Shown here piece by piece: positions 1 to 7,995 of a stretch of DNA of 64,000 nucleotides (positions are counted from its first letter, which is position 1; the number at the start of each line of letters is the position of its first letter). A program made the translations under genes and the position numbers. A model generated the notes under the pieces. It had not been told where the DNA came from and did not search any database. It saw nothing but the letters and a program-made list of their open reading frames with translations. Source of the stretch: Klebsiella ornithinolytica NBRC 105727 = ATCC 31898 (GTDB taxonomy: Bacteria > Pseudomonadota > Gammaproteobacteria > Enterobacterales > Enterobacteriaceae); the NCBI RefSeq assembly GCF_001598295.1, contig NZ_BCYR01000006.1:124001-188000 (forward strand). Direction: 5' to 3'.

Positions 1-131
1 CCTACAGCTTTAAAATTGATGCCTTCCGTCGCCACTGTATGCTCAACGGACTTGATAGCATCGGTCTGACGCTGCAGCACGAAGAGGCGATTTCAGCCTA
101 CGAAAACAAACTGCCGGCCTTTATGAACTAA
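1..131 (+). CDS. leuD: 3-isopropylmalate dehydratase small subunit, C-terminal end (partial)
   Basis: The reading frame enters the window already open and reads tac-agc-ttt from base 3, ending in TAA at 129-131. The last 42 residues, including [19 protein letters not shown] and the end PAFMN, match the C-terminus of LeuD as I know it from E. coli. LeuD pairs with LeuC to isomerise 2-isopropylmalate to 3-isopropylmalate in leucine synthesis. The 5' part lies outside the window. An intrinsic terminator follows 20 bp after the stop, consistent with this being the last gene of leuABCD. Confidence 0.93.
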   Translation, partial: YSFKIDAFRRHCMLNGLDSIGLTLQHEEAISAYENKLPAFMN

Positions 132-150
132 CCACGCCGTTGATCCCCGA

Positions 151-179
151 GCCCGGTCCTTGTGACCGGGCATTTTTTT
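151..179 (+). terminator. leuABCD intrinsic terminator
   Basis: A perfect 8-bp stem (GCCCGGTC at 151-158 with GACCGGGC at 164-171) and a 5-nt loop are followed by A and seven T residues. It lies 20 bp after the leuD stop, so the next gene probably has its own promoter. Confidence 0.9.
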
Positions 180-237
180 AGGTTTTTCGCGCGGCTTACG
201 GCAAGAAAAGAGCCCGCCCTGACCGATGGACCCTCAC

Positions 238-993
238 ATGACGACCGCTGTCACCATTAAAAATATCACCTTCCAGGAAGGCACCACGTTAATTTGCGTG
301 CCGCTAATCGGCCAGACGCTCGACGAGCTGAAAGCCCATGCCCGCACGCTGGCGGAGGCCGGAGCCGATCTTATCGAATGGCGTGTCGACCATTTTACCG
401 CTGTCGGCGATCGGGATCAGGTCCTGCTGGCGCTGACGGAGATTCGCCGGCTGCTCGCCGATATACCGCTGCTGTTCACCTTCCGCAGCCATAAAGAGGG
501 AGGTGAAACGGAGATCGGCGATGACGCGTACTTCGCACTCAACCGTCTGGCCGTTGCCAGCGGGCTGGTGGACATCATTGATATTGAGCTCTTCAATGAC
601 GAAATGCCGATCCGGGCGCTGATCGATGAAGCTCATGCCGCCGGGGTAAAAGTGATTATGAGCAATCATGATTTCCAAACAACACCGGCGCAGGAAGAGA
701 TTATCGCCCGGCTACGCCGCATGCAGGAGCTGGGCGCCGATCTGCCGAAAATCGCGGTCATGCCTCAGTCGCCGCAAGACGTGCTGACATTACTGTCTGC
801 CACTCTGGTCATGAAAGAACGGTACGCCACCCGCCCGTTAATCACGATGTCGATGGGCAAACTGGGCGGCGTCAGCCGGGTCACCGGACGCCTGTTCGGC
901 TCAGCGATGACGTTTGGCAGCGTGGGCCAGGCATCGGCACCCGGACAAATTGCCGTGCGTCAGCTGCGGGAAATGATGAATATTCTGTCCTGA
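238..993 (+). CDS. aroD: Type I 3-dehydroquinate dehydratase (AroD family)
   Basis: Type I dehydroquinase converts 3-dehydroquinate to 3-dehydroshikimate through a Schiff base, in the shikimate pathway. The protein has 251 aa from ATG 238, against 252 for E. coli AroD. Family motifs are present: ILEWRVDH-like LIEWRVDHF near the N-terminus, FTFRS, MSNHDF with catalytic His144, and PKIAVMPQS with the Schiff-base Lys171. ATG 238 is chosen because MTTAVTIKN aligns with the usual N-terminus; ATG 226 in the same frame would add four residues, and neither start has a strong ribosome binding site. The gene lies between leuD and setA, where E. coli has none, and is separated from leuD by a terminator. 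It may be a second copy of aroD or the only one; the window cannot tell. Confidence 0.88.
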   Translation: MTTAVTIKNITFQEGTTLICVPLIGQTLDELKAHARTLAEAGADLIEWRVDHFTAVGDRDQVLLALTEIRRLLADIPLLFTFRSHKEGGETEIGDDAYFALNRLAVASGLVDIIDIELFNDEMPIRALIDEAHAAGVKVIMSNHDFQTTPAQEEIIARLRRMQELGADLPKIAVMPQSPQDVLTLLSATLVMKERYATRPLITMSMGKLGGVSRVTGRLFGSAMTFGSVGQASAPGQIAVRQLREMMNILS

Positions 994-999
994 AAGCAC

Positions 1000-1027
1000 G
1001 CCGCATCGCAGCAATCTGCGGTGCGGC
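1000..1027. terminator. Hairpin between convergent aroD and setA
   Basis: A 12-bp stem (GCCGCATCGCAG with CTGCGGTGCGGC, one G-T pair) with a 4-nt loop fills most of the 40-bp gap between the two converging genes. It has no T tract on either strand, so calling it a bidirectional terminator is an inference from position and stability. Confidence 0.5.
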
Positions 1028-1033
1028 GCCTGG

Positions 1034-2218
1034 CTAAATATCTTTGACTTTGCTGGTCAGAAACAGCGTCAGCAGCGAGATGGCGGCAATGACCCAGTAC
1101 ACGCTGGCGTGGCCATAGTTTTGCGACAGCGCTCCCTGCAGCACGCCGGCGAGAATCACTCCGGTGGAAATACTGTTGGTAAACAGCGTGGTGGCGGCCC
1201 CGGCCCGTCCAGGCATCAGGTCCTGGAACCACAGCATGCCAATCCCGGCGACAATACCGATAAAAATGGCGTTGAACAGCTGCAGCGCCAGCAGCGCGGT
1301 ACGTTCGTGGAACACAATCAGGCCAAGATAGAACAGCACGCCGGCAGCCACCGCGGCGACCATCATTTTACGTTTGCCCCAGCGCTTGACGTAATACCCC
1401 GCCAGGATCATCGCCGGGATTTCCAGCCCGGCCGCCGTCCCCATCAGGATCCCGGCCAGGCTATCCGGCAAGCCAAGATCGCTACTGATCCACAGCGGCA
1501 TATCGATGATATACATGGTGTTGCAGGTCCACATCAGCGTCGACGCGATAAACAACATACGTACGTTTTTATCTTGCCAGCCGCCGGCCTGCACTACGAC
1601 GCCCGCCGCTTCCGCAGGCTGCTCCACTCGGGCAACCGACGGCAGCTTAACGGCAATTAACGCCAGGCTAATGACGAAAATACCGGCCGCAATCGAGAAC
1701 ATGGTGGTAAAGCCATAGTTCAGCGCCAGCATGAAAGCCAGCGGCGGTCCGATCACCCACGCCAGCGACAGCTGCGCACGCATCACCGAGCTGAACATCA
1801 CCACTTCCCGCGCCGAACTATCGGCATATTCCCGCGCCAGGGCGAACAGCTGGGGCATCGCGGCATTGGCAATCGACGCCAGCATCACACCGCAGGTGAT
1901 CAATGTTAAGTAGTGACGGTTAAAAGCAAACAGTAGCGCGTTGCCCACCGCCATCAGACAGCAGAACATGATCAGCCGGCGGCGATCCCCCTGGCTATCG
2001 GAACGTTTCGCCAGCGCCAGGCTCACCAGAATACCGGCGATCGCGTTAACGGTATAAAACAGGCCGACCCAGAAAGGCTGTGCGCCCACTTCGCGGCTGA
2101 GGAACAAGCTGAGGGTTGGCGCCTGCAGCGCGCCCGCAATACCCATCATAAAAGCGACCAGCATAAACGCCGCGTATACACCGTTAAGCCGCCGTCCCAT
2201 CGTCATCAACCAGAGCAT
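1034..2218 (-). CDS. setA: Sugar efflux transporter SetA (MFS)
   Basis: SetA is an inner-membrane major-facilitator exporter of glucose, lactose and analogues, and is induced during glucose-phosphate stress together with SgrS. The 394-aa protein is close to the 392-aa E. coli SetA throughout, including the N-terminus MLWLMTMGRR, the LSREVGAQPFWVGLFYTVNAIAG stretch around the first loop, and the GMLWFQDLMPGRAGAATTLF segment in the C-terminal half. It contains about 12 hydrophobic segments. The start is the second of two nearby ATGs (ATGacATG), preceded by AAGGAC. The gene lies directly downstream of sgrS on the same strand, only 30 bp after the SgrS terminator. As in E. coli, its transcription may come partly from read-through of sgrS. 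Confidence 0.95.
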   Translation of the reverse strand: MLWLMTMGRRLNGVYAAFMLVAFMMGIAGALQAPTLSLFLSREVGAQPFWVGLFYTVNAIAGILVSLALAKRSDSQGDRRRLIMFCCLMAVGNALLFAFNRHYLTLITCGVMLASIANAAMPQLFALAREYADSSAREVVMFSSVMRAQLSLAWVIGPPLAFMLALNYGFTTMFSIAAGIFVISLALIAVKLPSVARVEQPAEAAGVVVQAGGWQDKNVRMLFIASTLMWTCNTMYIIDMPLWISSDLGLPDSLAGILMGTAAGLEIPAMILAGYYVKRWGKRKMMVAAVAAGVLFYLGLIVFHERTALLALQLFNAIFIGIVAGIGMLWFQDLMPGRAGAATTLFTNSISTGVILAGVLQGALSQNYGHASVYWVIAAISLLTLFLTSKVKDI

Positions 2219-2248
2219 GTCATGTCCTTAAAGCACGCGAAGAAAACG

Positions 2249-2277
2249 AAAAAAGCCAGCAGAAGTCATCTGCTGGC
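2249..2277 (-). terminator. sgrS intrinsic terminator
   Basis: On the minus strand GCCAGCAG and CTGCTGGC form an 8-bp stem followed by six T residues and a further T-rich stretch. This is the Hfq-binding 3' end of SgrS and lies 30 bp before setA. Confidence 0.88.
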
Positions 2278-2406
2278 GGGTGATTTTATACTCTATCTGT
2301 TTCAAGTGACAGGCCGGCGACCGAAACGTTATGGTTCAGTCAACTGGCCTGGGTCTGAAAGAGGATAAGTACACACCAATACTCAGTCACACATGATGTG
2401 GGCAAG

Positions 2407-2559
2407 TCAATGATCAGAGGTCTGTGACGTAACTCCCCACTGCATCAGCTCGCCAAGAATCTTCTGCTGTCTCCCTGCCATCAGGCGGGCCAGCCATGAC
2501 GCGTCCTGCGTCGCAGAAAAGTAGCGTTGGTAGAACTGTTTCGCGGTAGACCTCATCAT
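2407..2559 (-). CDS. sgrT: SgrT, small PtsG-inhibiting protein
   Basis: This 50-aa ORF sits inside SgrS behind a very strong ribosome binding site (GAGGAGGTGAAT). The sequence MMRSTAKQFYQRYFSATQDASW keeps the QFYQ-YF-AT core of E. coli SgrT (43 aa) and the LMQW motif near the end, but the centre differs and both ends are extended. SgrT acts on the glucose PTS permease at protein level, beside the RNA pairing of SgrS. The stop lies 14 nt before the pairing segment, so translation and pairing regions stay separate. A second ATG follows immediately and could also be used. Confidence 0.85.
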   Translation of the reverse strand: MMRSTAKQFYQRYFSATQDASWLARLMAGRQQKILGELMQWGVTSQTSDH

Positions 2560-2646
2560 ATTCACCTCCTCGCTTCATCGGAATGCATTATTGGCCTAAT
2601 ATAGGGATTAATAAATTGCTGAGTTTTCATCAGGAGTTCCCCTTTT

Positions 2647-4302
2647 ATGTCTTCTGCTCGTCTGCAACAACAGTTCATCCGCTTATGGCAGTGCTGCGAA
2701 GGTAAATCGCAGGAGACAACCCTTAACGAACTGGCGGAAATGCTCTGCTGCTCGCGCCGCCATATGCGTACGTTGCTGAATATGATGGAAGAACGCGGCT
2801 GGTTAACCTGGGAAGCGGAGGCCGGGCGCGGCAAGCGTTCAAAGCTGGCTTTCCTCTATACCGGCCTGGCGCTGCAGCAGCAGCGGGCCGAGGATCTGCT
2901 GGAACAGGATCGGATCGATCAACTGGTCCAGCTGGTGGGCGACAAGGCCGCGGTGCGTCAGATGCTGGTCTCGCATCTGGGCCGCAGCTTCCGTCAGGGG
3001 CGGCATATTCTGCGCGTACTCTACTACCGACCGATGAAAAACCTGCTCCCCGGCAGCGCGCTGCGCCGCTCGGAAAATCATATCGCCAGGCAGATCTTCA
3101 GCGCATTAACGCGGGTAAATGAGGAAAACGGGGAACTGGAAGCCGACATTGCGCACCACTGGCAGCAGCTTTCGCCCACCCACTGGCGATTTTTTCTCCG
3201 CCCCGGCATTCATTTTCACCACGGGAGAGAGCTGGAGATGGAGGATGTCATTGCTTCGTTGCAGCGCAGCAACAGTCTGCCGCTCTACTCACATATTGAA
3301 CGTATTGCCTCCCCCACCGCCTGGACGCTGGATGTACATCTGACGCAACCCGATCGCTGGCTACCGTGGCTGCTCGGCCAGGTGTCGGCTGTCGTATTGC
3401 CGCGTGAATGGCAGTCGATGGAGAATTTCTCTGCAATGCCGGTAGGTACCGGGCCTTATGCGGTGGTTCGCAACAATCAAAACCAGCTGAAGATCCATGC
3501 TTTTGACGATTATTTCGGCTACCGGGCGTTAATTGATGAAGTTAACGTCTGGGTCCTGCCAGAGATTAGCGAAGAGCCCAACGGCGGCCTGACGCTACAG
3601 GGGACCACGCAAAGTGAGAAAGCGGTTGAGAGCCGGCTGGAAGAAGGGTGCTACTATCTGCTGTTTGATGCCCGCAGCCCTCTCGGCAGCAACCTCGCGG
3701 TTCGCCAGTGGCTCAGCTATCTGTTACAGCCCGCCAATCTGCTTTATCACGCCGGTGAACAGTATCAGGGCAACTGGTTCCCGGCCTACGGTCTGCTGCC
3801 CCGCTGGCACCACGCCCGCAGTCATGCCTGTGAAAAACCGCCGGGACTGGAGTCTGTCACCCTCACCTACTACCGGGATCACGTCGAACACCGCGTGATG
3901 GGCGGGATCATGGCAACACTGCTGGCGGAGCATCAGGTCAAGCTGGAGATTCAGGAGCTGGACTACGAAGAGTGGCACCGCGGCGAGGTGGTCAGCGATG
4001 TCTGGTTGAACAGCGCCAACTTTACCCTGCCGATTGATTTTTCTCTGTTTGCCTTGCTGTATGAGGTCCCGCTGATACGGCATTGTATTCCTGTCGACTG
4101 GGAGCAGGATGCCCGTCGCTGGCACGCAGGCGAGCTAAACCCGGCCACCTGGAGCCAGCAGCTGCTGGCCAATCAAACCATCGTGCCGCTGATCCACCAC
4201 TGGCTGATGATCCAGGGGCAGCGCAGTATGCGTGGCGTAAGAATGAATACGCTCGGCTGGTTTGATTTCAAATCCGCATGGTTCGCGCCGCCGGATCCCT
4301 GA
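2647..4302 (+). CDS. sgrR: Transcriptional activator of sgrS, SgrR
   Basis: SgrR senses sugar-phosphate stress and activates the divergent sgrS; in E. coli it also affects its own expression. The 551 aa equal the E. coli length. The N-terminal ~115 residues carry a winged-helix domain (helix region [24 protein letters not shown]). From about residue 160 to the end it resembles solute-binding proteins of the SBP_bac_5 type ([24 protein letters not shown]), the presumed ligand-sensing part. The C-terminus [13 protein letters not shown] is the family end. Start ATG 2647 has AGGAG nearby. The 67-bp gap to the sgrS 5' end should hold the promoters and SgrR site, although I cannot delimit them. Confidence 0.95.
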   Translation: MSSARLQQQFIRLWQCCEGKSQETTLNELAEMLCCSRRHMRTLLNMMEERGWLTWEAEAGRGKRSKLAFLYTGLALQQQRAEDLLEQDRIDQLVQLVGDKAAVRQMLVSHLGRSFRQGRHILRVLYYRPMKNLLPGSALRRSENHIARQIFSALTRVNEENGELEADIAHHWQQLSPTHWRFFLRPGIHFHHGRELEMEDVIASLQRSNSLPLYSHIERIASPTAWTLDVHLTQPDRWLPWLLGQVSAVVLPREWQSMENFSAMPVGTGPYAVVRNNQNQLKIHAFDDYFGYRALIDEVNVWVLPEISEEPNGGLTLQGTTQSEKAVESRLEEGCYYLLFDARSPLGSNLAVRQWLSYLLQPANLLYHAGEQYQGNWFPAYGLLPRWHHARSHACEKPPGLESVTLTYYRDHVEHRVMGGIMATLLAEHQVKLEIQELDYEEWHRGEVVSDVWLNSANFTLPIDFSLFALLYEVPLIRHCIPVDWEQDARRWHAGELNPATWSQQLLANQTIVPLIHHWLMIQGQRSMRGVRMNTLGWFDFKSAWFAPPDP

Positions 4303-4390
4303 TAGCACTCCCGGCAGGCGCTGAAGCGCTTTCCGTCAGTTCACAAAATCATTACACTATCGCCGTTCTCAACGGGGTGCTGATATACGT

Positions 4391-4515
4391 ACACAAAATC
4401 ATTCGGGTTGCATCAAGGCGGCAAGCGGGTGAATCCCCAGGAGCATAGATAACTATGTGACCGGGGTGAACACGCGATGCTAACGCAGAGACAGCGCGAA
4501 GGATAAAGCGTGTAT
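4391..4515 (+). repeat. ERIC repeat, copy 1 of tandem pair
   Basis: This is a 125-bp ERIC-type element with the palindromic core GTGAATCCCC ... CCGGGGTGAAC around 4429-4470. It starts ACACAAAATCATTCGGG and ends GCGCGAAGGATAAAGCG. It is followed directly by a second copy with a 125-bp period, and both lie in the P3 loop of the thiB riboswitch. Confidence 0.88.
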
Positions 4516-4640
4516 ACACAAAATCATTCGGGTTGCATCAAGGCGGCAAGCGGGTGAATCCCCGGGAGCATAGATAACTATGTGACCGGGGTGAACACGC
4601 GATGCTAACGCAGAGGCAGCGCGAAGGATGAAGTGTATTG
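4516..4640 (+). repeat. ERIC repeat, copy 2 of tandem pair
   Basis: It differs from copy 1 at four positions over the first ~121 bp (for example CCAGG to CCGGG in the core), plus the last few bases. The end GATGAAGTGTATTG forms the 3' side of the riboswitch P3 stem. The near identity suggests recent duplication or a recent second insertion. Confidence 0.88.
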
Positions 4641-4683
4641 GCTGAGAAAATACCCGTCGAACCTGATCCGGATAACGCCGGCG

Positions 4684-4741
4684 AAGGGATTTGAGGCCTA
4701 CTCAAAATCCTTTGCCCCCCCCTTGTTTATGAGGTGCAAAG
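4684..4741 (+). promoter_or_regulatory. thiB expression platform: alternative hairpins around the ribosome binding site
   Basis: Two mutually exclusive hairpins can be drawn. The first pairs 4684-4695 with 4701-4713 and uses the 3' strand of riboswitch P1. The second pairs CTTTGC (4710-4715) with GCAAAG (4736-4741), with a CC/GG extension, and covers the GAGG Shine-Dalgarno sequence and the G of the GTG start. Both need 4710-4713. The arrangement suggests translational control: bound TPP stabilises P1, breaks the first hairpin and lets the second hide the start. This is inferred from the sequence only. Confidence 0.55.
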
Positions 4742-5724
4742 TGTTGAAAAAATTACTCCCGCTGCTGGCGCTGGTCGCCGTTCCCGCGTTTGCTAAACCT
4801 GTACTCACCGTCTACACCTATGACTCCTTTTCGGCAGACTGGGGTCCTGGACCGGTCGTGAAAAAAGCCTTTGAAGCCGACTGCAACTGTGAACTGAAGT
4901 TCGTGGCGCTGGAAGATGGCGTTTCGCTGCTTAATCGTCTGCGGATGGAAGGCAAGAATAGCAAAGCCGATGTAGTGCTCGGGCTGGACAACAACCTGCT
5001 GGAAGCGGCTACGCAGAGCAAATTGTTCGCCAAAAGCCAGGTACCGGCCAGCGCAGTCACGGTACCGGGCGGCTGGGATAACGACACGTTTGTGCCGTTT
5101 GATTACGGCTATTTCGCCTTTGTCTACGACAAAAACAAGCTGAAAAACCCGCCGAAAAGCCTGAAAGAACTGGTGGAAAGCGATCAAAAATGGCGCGTGA
5201 TCTACGAAGATCCCCGCACCAGTACCCCGGGCCTGGGGCTGCTGCTGTGGATGCAAAAAGTGTATGGCGAGAAGTCGCCGGAAGCCTGGCAAAAACTGGC
5301 GGCGAAAACCGTCACCGTCACCAAAGGCTGGAGCGAGGCTTACGGTCTGTTCCTGAAAGGGGAAAGCGATCTGGTTCTCAGCTACACCACATCGCCGGCC
5401 TACCACATCATTGAAGAGAAAAAAGACCAGTACGCGGCCGCCAGTTTCGCCGAAGGCCACTATTTGCAGGTTGAAGTCGCCGCGCGTACCGCCGCCAGCA
5501 AACAACCGGAGCTGGCGGAGAAATTCCTCAAGTTTATGGTGTCTCCCGCCTTCCAGAATGCCATCCCGACCGGCAACTGGATGTATCCGGTCACCCAGGT
5601 TGCGCTTCCCGCGGGCTTTGAGACGTTGCCGAAACCTCAAACCACGCTGGAATATACTCCGCAGCAGGTCGCCGCAGAACGTCAAAACTGGATTAATGCA
5701 TGGCAACGCGCCGTCAGCCGCTAA
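4741..5724 (+). CDS. thiB: Thiamin/TPP periplasmic binding protein ThiB (TbpA)
   Basis: ThiB captures thiamin, thiamin monophosphate and TPP in the periplasm for the ThiPQ permease. From the GTG at 4741 the protein has 327 aa, the E. coli length. GTG is preferred over upstream ATGs because GAGG lies 6 nt before it and because the signal peptide then begins normally: MLKKLLPLLALVAVPAFA, with cleavage before KPVLTVYTYDSF. The mature part carries family stretches such as DWGPGPVVKKAFE, DNDTFVPFDYGYFAFVYDK and TSTPGLGLLLWMQ. Upstream in-frame ATGs would place the coding region inside the riboswitch and are rejected. The last 25 nt overlap thiP. Confidence 0.95.
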   Translation: MLKKLLPLLALVAVPAFAKPVLTVYTYDSFSADWGPGPVVKKAFEADCNCELKFVALEDGVSLLNRLRMEGKNSKADVVLGLDNNLLEAATQSKLFAKSQVPASAVTVPGGWDNDTFVPFDYGYFAFVYDKNKLKNPPKSLKELVESDQKWRVIYEDPRTSTPGLGLLLWMQKVYGEKSPEAWQKLAAKTVTVTKGWSEAYGLFLKGESDLVLSYTTSPAYHIIEEKKDQYAAASFAEGHYLQVEVAARTAASKQPELAEKFLKFMVSPAFQNAIPTGNWMYPVTQVALPAGFETLPKPQTTLEYTPQQVAAERQNWINAWQRAVSR

Positions 5725-7310
5725 ACATCGGCTGGCTGGCGCCGGGTCTGACGGCCGCCGCGCTGCTGGTCGCCGTCGCACTGGCCGCATTCCTGGCGCT
5801 CTGGAGCAGTGCGCCGGAGGCGGCGTGGCGCTCGGTTTTCAGCGACAGCTATCTGTGGCACGTTATCCGTTTCTCTTTCTGGCAAGCGTTTCTCTCCGCG
5901 CTCTTCTCCGTTGTACCGGCGATTTTTCTCGCCCGCGCGCTGTATCGTCGCCGCTTCCCGGGGCGTACGCTGCTGCTGCGCCTGTGCGCCATGACGCTGA
6001 TTCTGCCGGTATTAGTGGCCGTCTTTGGCATTCTCAGCGTCTATGGCCGTCAGGGCTGGCTGGCGACACTGTTTAACGCCATCGGCTGGCAGTGGGATTT
6101 CTCGCCGTATGGACTGCAAGGCATTCTGCTGGCGCACGTTTTTTTCAATATGCCGATGGCAACCCGGCTGCTGCTGCAGGCGCTGGAGAATATCCCCGGA
6201 GAGCAGCGGCAGATCGCTGCCCAGCTGGGCATGCGCGGCTACCCTTTTTTCCGTCTGGTGGAGTGGCCCTGGCTACGGCGGCAAATTCCCCCGGTTGCGG
6301 CACTGATCTTTATGCTCTGCTTCGCCAGCTTTGCCACCGTGCTGTCGCTGGGCGGCGGCCCACGGGCCACAACGATTGAGCTGGCGATCTACCAGGCGCT
6401 GAACTTTGATTATGACCCGGCCCGTGCGGCGATGCTGGCGCTGATCCAGATGGTCTGCTGCCTCGGGCTGGTGCTCCTCGCCCAGCGGCTGAGCAAGGCC
6501 GTTGCTATCGGCACCACGCAAGTTCACGGCTGGCGCGATCCGGACGATCGCCTGCACAGCCGCCTGAGCGATACCGCGCTGATCGTTTTCACGCTACTGT
6601 TACTGCTGCCTCCGCTGCTGGCGGTGGTGGTCGACGGTCTGAATAACAATCTGCTCAGCGTCCTGGCGCAGCCCGCGCTGTGGCAGGCATTCTGCACTTC
6701 GTTACGCATCGCGCTTTCCGCCGGTCTGCTCAGCGTGATGTTAACGATGATGCTGCTGTGGAGCAGCCGTGAACTGCGCCTTCGCAACCGACTGCTGGCG
6801 GGCCAGACGCTGGAACTCAGCGGTATGCTGATTCTGGCGATGCCGGGAATCGTGCTGGCGACCGGCTTCTTTTTACTGCTCAATAACAGTATTGGACTGC
6901 CGGCTTCCGCCGACGGTATTGTGATCTTCACCAACGCGCTGATGGCTATCCCCTATGCCCTGAAGGTGCTGGAAAACCCGATGCGCGATATTGCCGTACG
7001 CTACGGTATGCTCTGCCACTCTTTGGGCATGAGCGGTTTTACCCGCCTGAGGGTCGTGGAGCTGCGCGCATTAAAGCGTCCGCTGGCCCAGGCGCTGGCG
7101 TTTGCCTGCGTCCTGTCCATCGGCGATTTCGGCGCCGTCGCGCTGTTCGGTAATGAACAATTCCGTACGCTGCCGTTCTATCTGTACCAGCAAATAGGCT
7201 CTTATCGTAGCCAGGACGGTGCCGTCACTGCCCTGCTGCTACTGCTGCTGTGCTTTTTACTCTTTACCGTGATTGAGAAACTTCCGGGACGTGATGTTAA
7301 AACTGAATGA
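5700..7310 (+). CDS. thiP: Thiamin ABC transporter permease ThiP
   Basis: ThiP is the inner-membrane channel of the thiamin/TPP importer. The 536 aa equal the E. coli length, and the sequence is a fused pair of binding-protein-dependent permease domains. Each half ends with a cytoplasmic EAA-type loop: the first is near [26 protein letters not shown], the second near [24 protein letters not shown]. About 12 hydrophobic helices are visible. The start ATGGCAACGCG overlaps the end of thiB by 25 nt and the stop overlaps thiQ by 17 nt, so the three genes are translated from one mRNA with coupling. Confidence 0.95.
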   Translation: MATRRQPLNIGWLAPGLTAAALLVAVALAAFLALWSSAPEAAWRSVFSDSYLWHVIRFSFWQAFLSALFSVVPAIFLARALYRRRFPGRTLLLRLCAMTLILPVLVAVFGILSVYGRQGWLATLFNAIGWQWDFSPYGLQGILLAHVFFNMPMATRLLLQALENIPGEQRQIAAQLGMRGYPFFRLVEWPWLRRQIPPVAALIFMLCFASFATVLSLGGGPRATTIELAIYQALNFDYDPARAAMLALIQMVCCLGLVLLAQRLSKAVAIGTTQVHGWRDPDDRLHSRLSDTALIVFTLLLLLPPLLAVVVDGLNNNLLSVLAQPALWQAFCTSLRIALSAGLLSVMLTMMLLWSSRELRLRNRLLAGQTLELSGMLILAMPGIVLATGFFLLLNNSIGLPASADGIVIFTNALMAIPYALKVLENPMRDIAVRYGMLCHSLGMSGFTRLRVVELRALKRPLAQALAFACVLSIGDFGAVALFGNEQFRTLPFYLYQQIGSYRSQDGAVTALLLLLLCFLLFTVIEKLPGRDVKTE

Positions 7311-7995
7311 TGTGACCTGGCTTTACCAGCATCTGCCGATGCGCTTCACGCTCTCCGTCGAGCAGGGTGAACGCCTCGCCGTGCTCGGCCCGAGCGGCGC
7401 GGGCAAAAGTACGCTGCTCAATCTGATCGCCGGCTTTCTGCCGCCGGTGAGCGGCACGATTTTGATTAACGGCCAGCCGCATACCACGACGCCGCCGGCC
7501 CGGCGCCCGGTATCAATGCTGTTTCAGGAAAACAATCTCTTTCATCATCTTACCGTCCGCCAGAATATCGCGCTCGGGATGCATCCGGGGCTGAAGCTTA
7601 ACCCGACGCAGACCGCCAGCCTGCAGACGATAGCCGGGCAAATGAGCATCGATTCACTGCTGGACAGATTGCCGGGCGAGCTCTCAGGCGGCCAGCGCCA
7701 ACGCGTGGCGCTGGCGCGCTGTCTGGTCCGGGAACAGCCGGTCCTGCTGCTGGACGAACCTTTTTCCGCACTCGACCCCGCACTGCGCCAGGAGATGCTG
7801 ACGCTGGTGAACGATGTCTGCCAGCGTCAACATCTGACGCTGCTGATGGTGTCTCATAGCGTGGAAGATGCCGCCCGTATCGCGCCGCGCTCGCTGGTGG
7901 TGGCCGACGGGCGGATCGCCTGGGACGGCGCGACCGAAACGTTGCTCAGCGGCAACAGCAGCGCCTCTCACCTGTTAGGCATTAGCGCGCGATAA
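7294..7995 (+). CDS. thiQ: Thiamin ABC transporter ATPase ThiQ
   Basis: ThiQ is the ATPase of the ThiBPQ importer. It has 233 aa from ATG 7294 ([18 protein letters not shown]), matching the E. coli N-terminus; an earlier in-frame ATG at 7273 lies inside thiP and would add seven residues unlike the family. Walker A is GPSGAGKST near residue 33, the Q-loop is in LFQEN, the ABC signature is LSGGQRQR, Walker B is VLLLDEP, and the switch histidine is in MVSHS. The 3' end overlaps the convergent yabI by 14 bp. Confidence 0.95.
   Translation: MLKLNDVTWLYQHLPMRFTLSVEQGERLAVLGPSGAGKSTLLNLIAGFLPPVSGTILINGQPHTTTPPARRPVSMLFQENNLFHHLTVRQNIALGMHPGLKLNPTQTASLQTIAGQMSIDSLLDRLPGELSGGQRQRVALARCLVREQPVLLLDEPFSALDPALRQEMLTLVNDVCQRQHLTLLMVSHSVEDAARIAPRSLVVADGRIAWDGATETLLSGNSSASHLLGISAR

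Larger units (their letters stand above)
2249..2579 (-). ncRNA. sgrS: Small RNA SgrS (glucose-phosphate stress), long variant
   Basis: SgrS is an Hfq-dependent RNA that pairs with ptsG and other mRNAs during sugar-phosphate stress and also encodes SgrT. The 5' end GATGAAGCGAGG resembles the E. coli 5' end. The conserved pairing segment (minus-strand TGTGACTGAGTATTGGTGT) lies at 2373-2393. The 3' end is a terminator with an 8-bp stem (2255-2262 with 2270-2277) and a T6 run. Between the pairing segment and the AAAATCACCCG that leads into the terminator lie about 85 nt (2288-2372) which the E. coli RNA, as I remember it, does not have. Total length is about 331 nt against 227. The ends are inferred by alignment. 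It is divergent from its activator gene sgrR. Confidence 0.9.
4365..4698 (+). promoter_or_regulatory. TPP riboswitch (THI box) with ERIC elements in P3
   Basis: The conserved thi-box halves are present but far apart. The 5' half CTCAACGGGGTGC is at 4368-4380. The 3' half, GCTGAGAAAATACCCG then CCTGATCCGGATAACGCC and GAAGGGAT, is at 4641-4690. P1 forms between CTCAA (4368-4372) and TTGAG (4691-4695). The roughly 260 nt between the halves consist almost entirely of two tandem ERIC repeats. The P3 base is kept: 4379-4388 pairs without interruption with 4633-4642 (7 Watson-Crick and 3 G-U pairs). The aptamer core therefore looks intact with an enlarged P3 arm. It lies upstream of thiB and should lower thiBPQ expression when TPP is plentiful. 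Confidence 0.88.

Noticed and set aside
4342-4353. CACAAAATCATT before the riboswitch, identical to part of the ERIC end
   Set aside because: Only 12 bases match, and the rest of the ERIC is absent. It may be a remnant, but chance cannot be excluded.
4633-4740. Upstream in-frame extension of thiB
   Set aside because: It would translate the riboswitch and place 36 residues before the signal peptide; the GTG at 4741 has a proper Shine-Dalgarno sequence and family length.
4753-5790. 345-codon minus-strand frame across thiB
   Set aside because: It is antisense to thiB, and the peptide is rich in Arg and Gln as expected of a shadow frame.
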